This document shows, piece by piece, positions 1-7,810 of a stretch of DNA of 39,202 nt. Made by a program: the position numbers and the translations under genes. This stretch comes from an uncultured Lachnospiraceae bacterium (GTDB taxonomy: Bacteria > Bacillota > Clostridia > Lachnospirales > Lachnospiraceae). The stretch covers positions 1 through 39,202 of the forward strand of contig CADCDW010000011.1 in assembly GCA_902800325.1 (NCBI GenBank), in the 5' to 3' direction. Position 1 is the first letter of the stretch; each line of letters begins with the position of its first letter. The notes under the pieces are model-generated. The model was not told the DNA's origin, ran no database searches, and saw only the letters and a program-made list of their open reading frames with translations.

Positions 1-635
1 ATTCTCACAGGTACCCCTTCAAAAAATTCAAGCATATGGATGTTACAGCTAAGCCAGTCGGATTCGTTCATGGTAGATGTTGCCTCTACATATGTATACT
101 GGCTATAAGGGAGTGTTGCAACAAATAGATAAGCGGTCTGTTCAGAACCTGTATCAGCATCTACATAGCTCATTGTTGGACCTGACCAGTCTACTTCGAT
201 AGTTACTCCTGGCTTATGTTCTACATGACTTGTATAGCTTTTATCTACAGTATACTGCTTATAGCCTCTGGCAAATGTGGGATAAGAACATGGTTTAACT
301 CCATCTTGCTTACACTTTTCAACATACTCCTCCCATAGAAGAGTTTCTGTAACTCCTACTTTACCGAGTTCACTATGTACATAAGCATAGTCTACCGGTG
401 CATAGCTGTTCTTCGGTTTGAATTTCTCAGGATAAAATAACCGATATAATTCATCATCGGTCATCGCCAGAAGTTCATCCCACTCAAGTTTTCTTTCATC
501 AGATTTATTTCTGATACGCGCAACAGAATTTCTGGAAACACTAAGAATTTCAGAGATAATTTCAGAGATCCTACTGTTGCTAAGATCCTTTTGAAGCAGT
601 TCTATAATCTGCCTCACTCTTGTCTTCTTAAATAT
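1..635 (-). CDS. istA: IS21-family transposase IstA, partial (C-terminal part outside window)
   Basis: Reading the minus strand gives an open frame that enters from the window edge and starts near 635-615. It begins with a helix-turn-helix (LLQKDLSNSRISEIISEILS, then VSRNSVARI) and reaches the start of the DDE catalytic core at about residue 165, where PGVTIEVDWSGP supplies the first catalytic Asp, as in IstA. IstA with its ATPase helper IstB moves IS21 elements by cut-and-paste-like transposition. No ATG fits. An AGGAGG (648-643) is 7 nt from an ATA codon (635-633), and the first ordinary start in frame is a GTG at 617-615, 25 nt from that site. I give the ATA as the boundary but the start is unsettled. 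IstB and the far IS end must lie left of the window. Confidence 0.88.
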   Translation of the reverse strand, partial: MFKKTRVRQIIELLQKDLSNSRISEIISEILSVSRNSVARIRNKSDERKLEWDELLAMTDDELYRLFYPEKFKPKNSYAPVDYAYVHSELGKVGVTETLLWEEYVEKCKQDGVKPCSYPTFARGYKQYTVDKSYTSHVEHKPGVTIEVDWSGPTMSYVDADTGSEQTAYLFVATLPYSQYTYVEATSTMNESDWLSCNIHMLEFFEGVPVR

Positions 636-744
636 AAGACAACCTCCTCGTATAATATATTTTTGAAGGAAAACCCTTCAGCCATACAGTTTATAGGAGG
701 CTAATACCTAATATCAATATTCGATTACTAACCGCTATATATAG

Positions 745-889
745 TGGGTGCTCTCAAGCGTGAGAATACACCTGACCCAGGGTGCTCTCAAGCGTGAGAA
801 GGGGTGCTCCCAAGCGTGATAATATTCAGCCCTGACCCAGGGTGCTCTCAAGCGTGAGAAGGGGTGCTCCCAAGCGTGATAATATTCAG
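745..889. repeat. 60-bp tandem repeat with five GGTGCTC..AAGCGTGA units
   Basis: Positions 770-829 and 830-889 are identical apart from the join, a perfect two-copy 60-bp tandem repeat. Inside are five copies of a 21-bp unit (745-765, 779-799, 801-821, 839-859, 861-881). Three copies carry the small palindrome TCTCA-AGCG-TGAGA. The other two have the variant TCCCA-AGCG-TGATA. The array lies between the IS21 transposase promoter side and the truncated macro-domain gene, so it may be the right end of the IS (IS21 ends carry multiple transposase-binding repeats) or a separate insertion. No coding function is likely. The unequal spacing and lack of unique spacers rule out a CRISPR. Confidence 0.85.
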
Positions 890-894
890 CTATA

Positions 895-1908
895 AATGTT
901 TTTAGCGATTTTTTGATTGATTCGGATATGGAGATTATACTCGTTGTATTTGATGAAAAGTCTTTTGTTCTGTCGGATAAGATTTTTGCGGGTGTAGAGA
1001 CATATATCGATGACAACTATGTGACTCAAAAGGTATATGAAGAGTATGAAACGGAGGACGAGACAAGAGCTCTGTTGGGGGATATACCCTACAGGCCGGG
1101 CTCGCGGCGTTTTGGAAGCGCATCAAGGGCGAAAGAATCTTCGCAGGGTTCTTTCCCTATGTATGCAAGTCGTTCGGCTTCCATGTCGGAAAGCATGCCT
1201 GATAACACATCTTCCATGTCGGAAAGCATGCCTGATAACACATCTTCTATGTCGGAAAGCATGCCTGATAACACATCTTCCATGTCGGAAAGTATCTCCG
1301 ATAACACATCTCAAAAAAGAATACTGGCTTCAAGTATGCCACCCGATATGGCTTCAAGTATGCCACCCGATATGGCTTCAAGTATGCCGGCCGATATGGC
1401 TTCAGGTATGCCGCCCGATACGGCTTCAAGTATGCCGCCCGATACGGCTTCAGGTATTTCACATAAGGATAAAATATCAAGTGTACCACCACAAAGTGAC
1501 AAGGCCGTACATATGTCACAAAGTAACAAGGCCGTACATATATCTCTTGATGACAAGGTGGCGCACATTAAGGATACATGGCAGGAAAGTTTGTTCCATT
1601 TGATTGATGAGAGAGGATATACGGATATTGAGGTCTATAAAAGAGCCAATATTGACAGAAAGCTTTTCTCAAAAATAAGGAGTAATGCAGCCTATCAGCC
1701 TAAGAAGGTTACTGCTTTGGCATTTGCACTTGCATTGCGGCTTAATCTTGATGAAACTAAGGATTTTCTTAGCAGGGCGGGGTATGCTCTTTCACCGAGC
1801 AGTATGTTTGATCTTATTGTAGAATATTTTATCGAGCAGGAGGTCTACGATATATATACGATTAATCTGGCTTTGTTTAAACATGAGCAGCAGCTTCTGG
1901 GAGAATGA
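895..1908 (+). pseudogene. Macro-domain protein, N-terminally truncated, with repeat linker and C-terminal HTH-like domain
   Basis: The frame opens at ATG 895 directly after a TAA (892-894) with no ribosome site. Its first ~45 residues ([20 protein letters not shown]) match the end of a macro (ADP-ribose binding) domain as found in Lachnospiraceae proteins, so about the first 140 residues of that domain are missing. Next comes a disordered linker made of four 11-residue [11 protein letters not shown] repeats and five 8-residue ASSMPPDM/T repeats. The last ~110 residues ([23 protein letters not shown]... [21 protein letters not shown]) form a conserved helical, HTH-like domain typical of the C-terminus of these macro proteins. 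The break coincides with the 60-bp repeat/IS21 junction, so an insertion-deletion probably removed the 5' half. The remaining frame is intact, so expression from a secondary start is possible but unsupported. Confidence 0.72.
1183..1446 (+). repeat. In-frame coding minisatellites (33-bp x4, 24-bp x5)
   Basis: Four 33-bp units run from 1183 to 1314 (units begin at 1183, 1216, 1249 and 1282; the last is divergent). Five 24-bp units run from 1327 to 1446 (begin at 1327, 1351, 1375, 1399, 1423). Both periods are multiples of three, so copy number can change without loss of frame. They lengthen the Ser/Met/Pro/Asp-rich linker of the macro-domain relic. Confidence 0.9.
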
Positions 1909-2071
1909 TATTTTACAACTTTTTTGGATAGTTTAAAAGTCGCATGTGAAGCGACCATTTCCATTTAAAAATTTTATATACTTATCTCGTAACAGGAATA
2001 TAACAAAGCTGTGACAGGAAAAACAAGTTGTCTGTTGCTGAAATACAAAGTGAATTAAGGAGGTAAGTATT

Positions 2072-2743
2072 ATGAAGAAAGGTTTAACAGAGGTTGTATT
2101 TATTTTAGACAGAAGCGGTTCGATGAGCGGACTTGAGGCAGATACTATAGGCGGTTACAATTCCATGTTGGAAAAACAAAGGATCGGCGAAGGTGAGGTT
2201 ATCATTTCGACAGTTTTATTTGATGACAAGATAGAGGTTATACACGACAGAAAACCGATAACAGAGGTGAAGCCTATAACTTCAAAGGAGTATTATGTAA
2301 GGGGCTGTACGGCACTACTTGATGCAATTGGAGGAGCGATTCACCATATCGGACATACCCATAAGGAGGCTGATCCAAACGATGTTCCGGAGAAGACTTT
2401 ATTTATCATAACCACTGACGGTATGGAAAATGCGAGCAAAAAATACACCTATGACAAGATTAAGAAGATGGTGGAAAAAAAGAAGAAAAAGCTCGGTTGG
2501 GAGTTTATCTTTATGGGTGCTAATATTGATGCTATTTCGGTCGCAAGTCAATTTGGAATTGCAAAAAATCGTGCAGTAAGATATGAAAGTGATTCTGTGG
2601 GAACCAGACTTAATTATAATGTTATGTCCAATCTAATATCAAGTGCACGTATGTGCCAAAGTTCTGCCAAGATGACACAGGCATTTAATGATGAAGATTT
2701 TCTTGAAGATATAGAAAATGATTATGAAAAAAGGCATAAATAA
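2072..2743 (+). CDS. von Willebrand factor A (vWA) domain protein
   Basis: A 223-residue single-domain protein with a complete-looking metal-ion-dependent adhesion site: D13-x-S15-G-S17 (DRSGSMSG), the GCTALLDAIGG loop that usually supplies the MIDAS Thr, and TTDGMENAS. No signal peptide or membrane segment is seen, so it is cytoplasmic. vWA proteins of this size usually bind metal and a protein partner. In Lachnospiraceae this type is often seen near macro-domain genes, as here, but the partner is not known from sequence. The start is set by an excellent TAAGGAGG 8 nt upstream of ATG. The C-terminus (EDFLEDIENDYEKRHK) is charged and helical. The gene stands alone, 160 bp after the macro relic. 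Confidence 0.85.
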   Translation: MKKGLTEVVFILDRSGSMSGLEADTIGGYNSMLEKQRIGEGEVIISTVLFDDKIEVIHDRKPITEVKPITSKEYYVRGCTALLDAIGGAIHHIGHTHKEADPNDVPEKTLFIITTDGMENASKKYTYDKIKKMVEKKKKKLGWEFIFMGANIDAISVASQFGIAKNRAVRYESDSVGTRLNYNVMSNLISSARMCQSSAKMTQAFNDEDFLEDIENDYEKRHK

Positions 2744-2746
2744 ATA

Positions 2747-2795
2747 TTGACATAGGGGATATATCCCCTTATAATATAAATAGAATTATAAGGGG
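2747..2795 (+). promoter_or_regulatory. Sigma-A promoter with overlapping palindromic operator (TA operon)
   Basis: TTGACA (2747-2752) and TATAAT (2770-2775) are separated by exactly 17 bp, a consensus promoter. The spacer is filled by a perfect 14-bp palindrome, GGGGATATATCCCC (2755-2768). A second inverted repeat, CCCCTTATAAT (2765-2775) against ATTATAAGGGG (2785-2795), covers the -10 box and likely start point. A repressor bound here would block RNA polymerase. The XRE domain of the second gene of the operon is the obvious candidate for autoregulation (inference). Confidence 0.82.
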
Positions 2796-2809
2796 AGGGC
2801 GTAACAAAT

Positions 2810-3063
2810 ATGCCGACAATTTCTAATTTTTATGGTATTATAATTATAATGTATTTAAGAAATAAAGAACATAATCCCCCACATATTCACGCAATTACTC
2901 AAGATTATGCTGCTCCTTTTCTTATTGAAACAGGAGATATTATGGAAGGGAATTTCCTCGAAAAGCAAAAATGTTGGTCAAGGAATTTGTTTTAAAATAT
3001 AAGAATGAATTAAAGGAGATGTGGGAAACAGAAAACTATAGAAAACTCCCACCATTAGATTAA
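2810..3063 (+). pseudogene. DUF4160 protein with a -1 frameshift
   Basis: The first frame gives MPTISNFYGIIIIMYLRNKE then HNPPHIHAI, YAAPFLIETGDIMEGNF, the typical N-terminal half of a DUF4160 protein (usually about 80 residues). From about 2953 the homology continues in the next frame (PRKAKMLVKEFVLKYKNELK, EMWETENYRKLPPLD) and ends at TAA 3061-3063, 1 nt before the next gene. Restoring one T in the AATTTCCT run would give a full-length ~84-residue protein. As read, the product stops at 2995 with 61 residues. DUF4160 genes are commonly paired with DUF2442 genes in putative type II toxin-antitoxin modules. Either the gene is newly inactivated, the base is a sequencing error, or the TTTCC run is slippery. 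Confidence 0.8.
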
Positions 3064-3064
3064 T

Positions 3065-3532
3065 ATGTTTCATAAAGCGTTAGAATTAGAATTCAAAGAT
3101 GGAACCGAGCTTGAACTTACTTTTCAAGATGGAAAGGTAAAACAATATGATATGGCTGTGCTCTTTACTAAGTACCCGCAACTGCATGCCCTTGAAAACA
3201 GAGACTTGTTTTTATCCGGTCAACTAATGGGCTCGTATGGTATAAGATGGAATGATGATTTGGACATTGATGTTGAGACCATATATGAAGAAGGGCGTAC
3301 TGTACGCCTTGTTAAGCTTGCGATAGCATTTATGGTTGGTGAGGAGGTAATGCATGCAAGAACCAAGAGGGGATTGACACAGAAACAGTTATCTGAAGCT
3401 ACAGGCATTGATCAGTCAGATTTATCCAAGATAGAAAGAGGTATGGCAAATGTATCTATAAGTACACTCAACAGAATTGCTCTGGCATTGGGGTGTAGGT
3501 TGAATATTAATTTTTCTTATGAAGATGATTAA
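3065..3532 (+). CDS. DUF2442 and XRE helix-turn-helix fusion, putative antitoxin/repressor
   Basis: Residues 1-85 are a DUF2442 domain (FKDGTELELTFQDGKVKQYD, WNDDLDIDVETIYEEG). Residues 95-150 are a XRE/Cro helix-turn-helix (RTKRGLTQKQLSEATGIDQSDLSKIERG, then STLNRIALALGCRLNI). DUF2442 is the usual partner of DUF4160, and the fused DNA-binding domain suits an autorepressing antitoxin that binds the palindrome at 2755-2795. The gene starts 1 nt after the frameshifted DUF4160 gene's stop, so the two would be translationally coupled. The frame is intact, so the repressor survives although its partner is broken. Confidence 0.85.
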   Translation: MFHKALELEFKDGTELELTFQDGKVKQYDMAVLFTKYPQLHALENRDLFLSGQLMGSYGIRWNDDLDIDVETIYEEGRTVRLVKLAIAFMVGEEVMHARTKRGLTQKQLSEATGIDQSDLSKIERGMANVSISTLNRIALALGCRLNINFSYEDD

Positions 3533-3559
3533 ATAGATTATAAAAAACAAGATATCCAC

Positions 3560-3601
3560 ACCATGGGTTATAGCTTTTAGCTATAACCCATGGTATTTTT
3601 T
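3560..3601 (+). terminator. Rho-independent terminator after the DUF4160/DUF2442 operon
   Basis: A perfect 15-bp stem (3560-3574 with 3580-3594), loop TTTTA, then a run of T to 3601. It closes the operon 28 nt after the XRE gene. Confidence 0.93.
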
Positions 3602-3677
3602 AGGAATTATACATAATCAAAAGCTCGTGCTATATTAATCCAAAGAAAAACACTATGAATTAAGGAGAGTGATAGTA

Positions 3678-5018
3678 ATGGGAGATATTAAGCTGATTAG
3701 TCCGTTTGATGAGATTGACAATAACACTTATCTTGAGACAGCAGAAGCGGTTGCGAAGTGGATTGACAGATTTTCCGTTAAGAAGGATAAAGGAAAAAGT
3801 TGGAAGATAAGCAGCGGAGAGGGTTCTTCAGAGGGAGATGAACTGGCAGGTAAGTTAAGTGACAGGACTATTTATTCCGGAGCTGCGGGTATCGGTTTCT
3901 TTTATATCCAGCTCTATGAGGCAACCGGTAAAAAGGAGTATCTGGAGGAAGCTATTCAGGCAGGAGAATATCTGCTTGATACATACGACGAAGAGCTCGG
4001 TAAGAAACCGGGGATTCATACGGGTTTATCCGGTGAGGGTTTATTTGCTTATCATCTGTATCAAAAAACAGGCGATGAAAGATATCTGGAATATGCAAGA
4101 AAGGCTGGAGATGCCGTTTACAAATACGCCGTTAAAAATGAGGGCGAGGTTCATTGGTATAACCTGATTGATTATATGGGTGACGGCAGTACCATTTTAT
4201 ATTGGATTTATCTGTCAGACATAACGGGTGATAAGAAGTATCTTTCGTATGCGAAGGAAACGCTTGATTATATTATAAGTCTTGCAACAGTAAATGATGA
4301 TGGGACGGTTAATTGGAACTTCCTTGAGATAAATGATTATTTCAAAAATCTTCCTGCCGGCGGACTTATTTCCAACTTTGCACATGGAACTGCCGGAGTG
4401 GTTTATTTACTTACCAAATATTATGAAGCATCTAAGGATGAAAATTATCTGTCTTATGCAAAAAAGGGTTTTTCGTTCCTTGAAAATATTGCGGTAAAGG
4501 ATGGAGATTCGGCGATTGTTCCTTATATATATTGGAAGGATACGGGAAAAGCCTACGATGTATTTTATCTTAGTCTATGTCACGGACCGGTCGGAACGGC
4601 AATTGTGGCAAAGGAGCTTTATCAGGCAACAGGAGATAAGGAATATATTGAATTCTATAGAAAGTTTACAAATGCACTTGTAAAAGCGGGTGTTCCGAAT
4701 ATCCGCTCAGCAGGCTATTGGAATGACTGCATATGCTGTGGTTCGTCCGGCGTACTGCTTCATTTTATAGACGGAATAGATACTATAGGTGATGAAAAAT
4801 ATGAAAGACTTGCCAAGGAGACTGCAAGAAAATTAATCGGAGACGCATTTAAGGATGATAAAGGAATACGTTGGTACAATGCGTGGACGAGAGTAATTCC
4901 GTGGAATGTGGATTCACACCTTGGACTGTATATAGGTGCAGCCGGTTCGGCGAGTGCATTGCTTTCGCTATATGGAAAGCTTGAAAATAAAGAAATAACA
5001 TCAATAGTTGAATTTTAA
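3678..5018 (+). CDS. Stand-alone LanC-like protein (lanthionine cyclase family)
   Basis: A 446-residue alpha/alpha barrel protein with the repeated GxxG signatures of LanC: YSGAAGIGFFYIQLYEATG, HTGLSGEGLFAYHLYQ, NFAHGTAGVVYLLTKYYEA (His about 236), LCHGPVGTA (Cys301-His302), NDCICCGSSGV (Cys351, 353, 354) and LYIGAAGSASALLSLYG. In LanC the zinc is held by Cys from a WC-G motif and Cys-His from a CHG motif. Here CHG comes first and the later site is CCG, so a Cys-rich zinc site is plausible but not canonical. No LanB, LanM dehydratase or precursor peptide is nearby, so lantibiotic synthesis is unlikely. Cysteine synthase follows 24 nt downstream, pointing to thiol or cysteine-adduct chemistry (inference). 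ATG 3678 has AAGGAG 10 nt upstream, better than the GTG at 3669. Confidence 0.83.
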   Translation: MGDIKLISPFDEIDNNTYLETAEAVAKWIDRFSVKKDKGKSWKISSGEGSSEGDELAGKLSDRTIYSGAAGIGFFYIQLYEATGKKEYLEEAIQAGEYLLDTYDEELGKKPGIHTGLSGEGLFAYHLYQKTGDERYLEYARKAGDAVYKYAVKNEGEVHWYNLIDYMGDGSTILYWIYLSDITGDKKYLSYAKETLDYIISLATVNDDGTVNWNFLEINDYFKNLPAGGLISNFAHGTAGVVYLLTKYYEASKDENYLSYAKKGFSFLENIAVKDGDSAIVPYIYWKDTGKAYDVFYLSLCHGPVGTAIVAKELYQATGDKEYIEFYRKFTNALVKAGVPNIRSAGYWNDCICCGSSGVLLHFIDGIDTIGDEKYERLAKETARKLIGDAFKDDKGIRWYNAWTRVIPWNVDSHLGLYIGAAGSASALLSLYGKLENKEITSIVEF

Positions 5019-5042
5019 AGAGGATTTAGGGAGGAAAATGAT

Positions 5043-6029
5043 ATGAGTAAAATATATTCAAGTATTACAGAGTTGGTAGGACGTACACCTTTGGTTGAGC
5101 TTACAAATTTTGAAAAGGATAATAATCTTAAGGCAAAGATTTTGGGAAAGCTGGAGTATTTTAATCCGACGGGAAGTGTAAAGGACAGGGCTGCACTTAG
5201 TATGCTTGAGGGAGCGGAAAAGGACGGTAGACTTAAACCGGGGCAGACAGTTGTGGAAACCACAAGCGGCAATACGGGAATAGCTTTGGCAGCATTTTGT
5301 GCAGCTAAGAATCACCCGCTTATCATATATATGGAGCCGGGATGTACACCTGAGAGAATTCAAATTATGAAGGCGTATGGAACGGATGTGAGAGGACTTA
5401 ATGATATTCCGGGAGCAGATGCTATACTCAAGGAGTTTGGCTTTAATCCTGTTAAGCTTATGGAAGCAGTAGGTAAAGAAGCAAAGGAAAAGGATTACTT
5501 CTATGTGGGACAGCTTTTTAATGAGGATAATCCTAAGGCACATTATGAGACAACGGGACCTGAGCTTGTTGAGGATACAGACGGAAAGATAGATATAGCT
5601 GTTATGCTTGTCGGTACTGCAGGCACGATTGCCGGTGTGGGTACATATCTTAAGGACAATATCAAAGGCGTTAAAGTGGTTGGAGTACAGCCGACACCGG
5701 ATTCACTTTCCTTTGTACCTGATGCTAAGGCAACCATAGACGGTGTTGTTGTGTTCCAGACAGAAGAAAAACCGTGTAGTCATCCGTTTATAGTTAAGAG
5801 AAATTTCCAATTTGATGAAATTATAAATGTAAGCGGAGAAGCAGCGTATGAGTCTGCAAGAGAGCTTGCACAATCTGATGGAATATTTTTGGGTGCATCC
5901 GCTGCTGCAGCACTTACCGCAGCAAAAGAACTTGCCTTAAGACCTGAAAATGAAGGCAAGAATATAGTAGCTGTTTTTGCGGATAACGGAATGAAATACT
6001 TAAGTACTAATATGTACCGTTTTGATTAA
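5043..6029 (+). CDS. cysK: Cysteine synthase family protein (O-acetylserine sulfhydrylase-like)
   Basis: A 328-residue fold-type II PLP enzyme. Lys47 in TGSVKDRAA is the Schiff-base lysine, TSGNTGIAL (about 75-83) binds substrate carboxylate, and FADNGMKYLST is the C-terminal motif. The family reaction is O-acetylserine plus sulfide to cysteine. Several normally conserved places differ: the phosphate loop reads GTAGTIAG instead of GTGGT, and GASAAAAL replaces the usual GISSGA. It may therefore prefer another substrate, such as a phosphorylated or other O-acylated serine, or make a cystathionine/lanthionine-type product. It is the second gene after the LanC-like gene, with GGGAGG 7 nt before ATG. 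A paralogue elsewhere may be the true biosynthetic CysK. Confidence 0.86.
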   Translation: MSKIYSSITELVGRTPLVELTNFEKDNNLKAKILGKLEYFNPTGSVKDRAALSMLEGAEKDGRLKPGQTVVETTSGNTGIALAAFCAAKNHPLIIYMEPGCTPERIQIMKAYGTDVRGLNDIPGADAILKEFGFNPVKLMEAVGKEAKEKDYFYVGQLFNEDNPKAHYETTGPELVEDTDGKIDIAVMLVGTAGTIAGVGTYLKDNIKGVKVVGVQPTPDSLSFVPDAKATIDGVVVFQTEEKPCSHPFIVKRNFQFDEIINVSGEAAYESARELAQSDGIFLGASAAAALTAAKELALRPENEGKNIVAVFADNGMKYLSTNMYRFD

Positions 6030-6124
6030 TAAATTAGGTTGTTTTATGATTTTATAGGTAGTAAAGCCTTCCCTTTTATGGTATTATAAATCTATATAAA
6101 CTGTGAGCAGGGGGGAGGTTTTCT

Positions 6125-7729
6125 ATGGAAAAGAGAATGAATGAGCAGGAGCTTTTGGACAGCTTTGACGAGGCTCTTTTAAATAATCATATATTTGTTG
6201 TGTATCAACCGAAGATTAATCATGCCACAGGCAGGATGGTCGGTGCGGAGGCACTTATGAGATGGAGACATCCGGAGTACGGTATGCAGTTTCCGTCGGA
6301 ATTTATTTCGGTGCTAGAGAAGAGTAATCTTATATGCAAGGCTGACCTTTATGTATTCGAACAGGTTTGTCGCCTTCAGAGAAAATGTATCGACGAGGGA
6401 AGACATATAGTGCCGATTTCCTTCAATATGTCGAGATATGACATTTACAATAATAATTACGTGGATGAAATTGAGAAGATTCGTGCAAAGTATGATGTTC
6501 CGGTCAAGTATCTTCGCGTGGAGATAACAGAGTCATCTGCTGTTGGCGGTGTGGAGCTTATCTCAAGTGTGGTTGATAAGCTTCACGAGCTTGGTTACAT
6601 AGTTGAGATGGATGATTTTGGAAGCGGTTATTCATCCTTAAATGTGCTTAAGGATCTTAATGTTGATATTATCAAGCTTGATATGAGGTTTTTGAGCGGA
6701 GATATCGGCGGACGAGGCGGTACGATTATAAGCTCTATCGTTCAGATGACGAAGTGGCTCAACACCCCTGTTATCGCAGAGGGTGTCGAGACTATCGAGC
6801 AGGCAGACTATATGAAGAGTATCGGCTGCAAATATATCCAGGGATACCTTTATTCCAAGCCGGTTGAGGAGAAAGAATTTATAGAGAAGCTTGATTCAAT
6901 TGAGCATGAGCCGGTAGGACCTGCCATGGATCTTATCAGTACTATGGATGCCGGAAAGTTTTGGAATCCGGAGTCTTTGGAGACACTCATTTTCAACAAT
7001 TATGTGGGCGGCGCTGCTATATTTACATATCAAAACGGAAAAGCTGAGATTTTAAGGATAAATGAAAAATATATAAAGGAAGTCGGTATGAATCAAACAG
7101 AAGCCGACATACTGAGCACTGATCCATGGGCATATTATGTGGAAGGCGATAAACAAAAATATATCGATACTCTTGAAAGAGCTATCAAGTCCCGTGATGA
7201 GGAAAGCTGTGAGACATGGAGAACGATTTACAGCGACTGTTGTGGTGAAGACAGGATATGCGTAAAGAGCTTTGTGCGCATGATTGGTAAGACGGAGGAT
7301 CAGTACATTTTTTATGCTATGGTTCAAAATATCACCAAGGAAAAGAAAATGTATGAAGATTTGTATGAAAGCGAAAGAAGGTTCCGTTTTGCCAGCGAAC
7401 AGGTAAATGTTTATGCATGGGAGTATGACATTTCTACCAAGGAAATGCGCCCTTGTTTTAGATGTATGAGAGATCTCGGACTTCCTCCTCTTGTAAAAAA
7501 TTATCCGGAGCCGGCTATCGAGGTTGGGATTTTTCCGCCTGATTATGCGGATATGTACAGGGATTGGCATAGACAGCTTGAGGAAGGCGTCGGAACATTG
7601 GAAGCTATCATACCACTTACTGTCGGACGGGTGCCTTTCCATGTGAGATATACCACCGAATTTGACGAGAACGGAAAACCGCTTAAGGCTTATGGTTCGG
7701 CGGCACTTGTGGTCGATGACAAGTCTTGA
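6125..7729 (+). CDS. EAL-domain cyclic-di-GMP phosphodiesterase with C-terminal PAS domains
   Basis: Residues 10-258 form an EAL domain with its key residues: AEALMRW (E42), SFNMSR, RVEITESS, DDFGSGYSSLN (D163, D164), DIIKLD, VIAEGVET and QGYLYSKPV. It should hydrolyse c-di-GMP to pGpG. Residues about 290-410 and 415-530 are two PAS-like modules (AAIFTYQNGKAEILRINEKY, MVQNITKEKKMYEDLYESE linker, VNVYAWEYDISTKEMRP). The sensor half follows the catalytic half, which reverses the usual PAS-to-EAL order. The protein ends after the second PAS with no GGDEF. No membrane segment is present. A GGGGGGAGG lies just upstream of ATG 6125. It has its own terminator, so it is probably monocistronic. Confidence 0.9.
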   Translation: MEKRMNEQELLDSFDEALLNNHIFVVYQPKINHATGRMVGAEALMRWRHPEYGMQFPSEFISVLEKSNLICKADLYVFEQVCRLQRKCIDEGRHIVPISFNMSRYDIYNNNYVDEIEKIRAKYDVPVKYLRVEITESSAVGGVELISSVVDKLHELGYIVEMDDFGSGYSSLNVLKDLNVDIIKLDMRFLSGDIGGRGGTIISSIVQMTKWLNTPVIAEGVETIEQADYMKSIGCKYIQGYLYSKPVEEKEFIEKLDSIEHEPVGPAMDLISTMDAGKFWNPESLETLIFNNYVGGAAIFTYQNGKAEILRINEKYIKEVGMNQTEADILSTDPWAYYVEGDKQKYIDTLERAIKSRDEESCETWRTIYSDCCGEDRICVKSFVRMIGKTEDQYIFYAMVQNITKEKKMYEDLYESERRFRFASEQVNVYAWEYDISTKEMRPCFRCMRDLGLPPLVKNYPEPAIEVGIFPPDYADMYRDWHRQLEEGVGTLEAIIPLTVGRVPFHVRYTTEFDENGKPLKAYGSAALVVDDKS

Positions 7730-7743
7730 TTAAATACTTAATG

Positions 7744-7779
7744 AAAGAAGAATATATTTCAAGGTATATTCTTCTTTTT
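7744..7779 (+). terminator. Rho-independent terminator after the EAL-PAS gene
   Basis: A 13-bp perfect stem (7744-7756 AAAGAAGAATATA with 7765-7777), an 8-nt loop and a T-run. It could act in both directions because the stem begins with an A-run. Confidence 0.88.
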
Positions 7780-7810
7780 GTAATTACAATTAGCGAAGGC
7801 AGAGTAGATA

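Noticed and set aside
745..889. CRISPR-like array
   Set aside because: The units are 21 bp with near-zero or uneven spacing, and the 60-bp periods are identical without unique spacers. No cas gene is near.
735..1568. Several minus-strand and alternative-frame ORFs over the macro-gene repeats
   Set aside because: They translate the same tandem repeats in other frames and have no ribosome sites or family similarity.
1938..1975. Terminator after the macro-gene relic (GTCGC..GCGAC hairpin)
   Set aside because: The stem is only 5 bp and no T-run follows.
3678..5018. Lantibiotic biosynthesis cluster
   Set aside because: Only a LanC-like protein is present. No LanB/LanM, transporter or precursor peptide was found within several kb.
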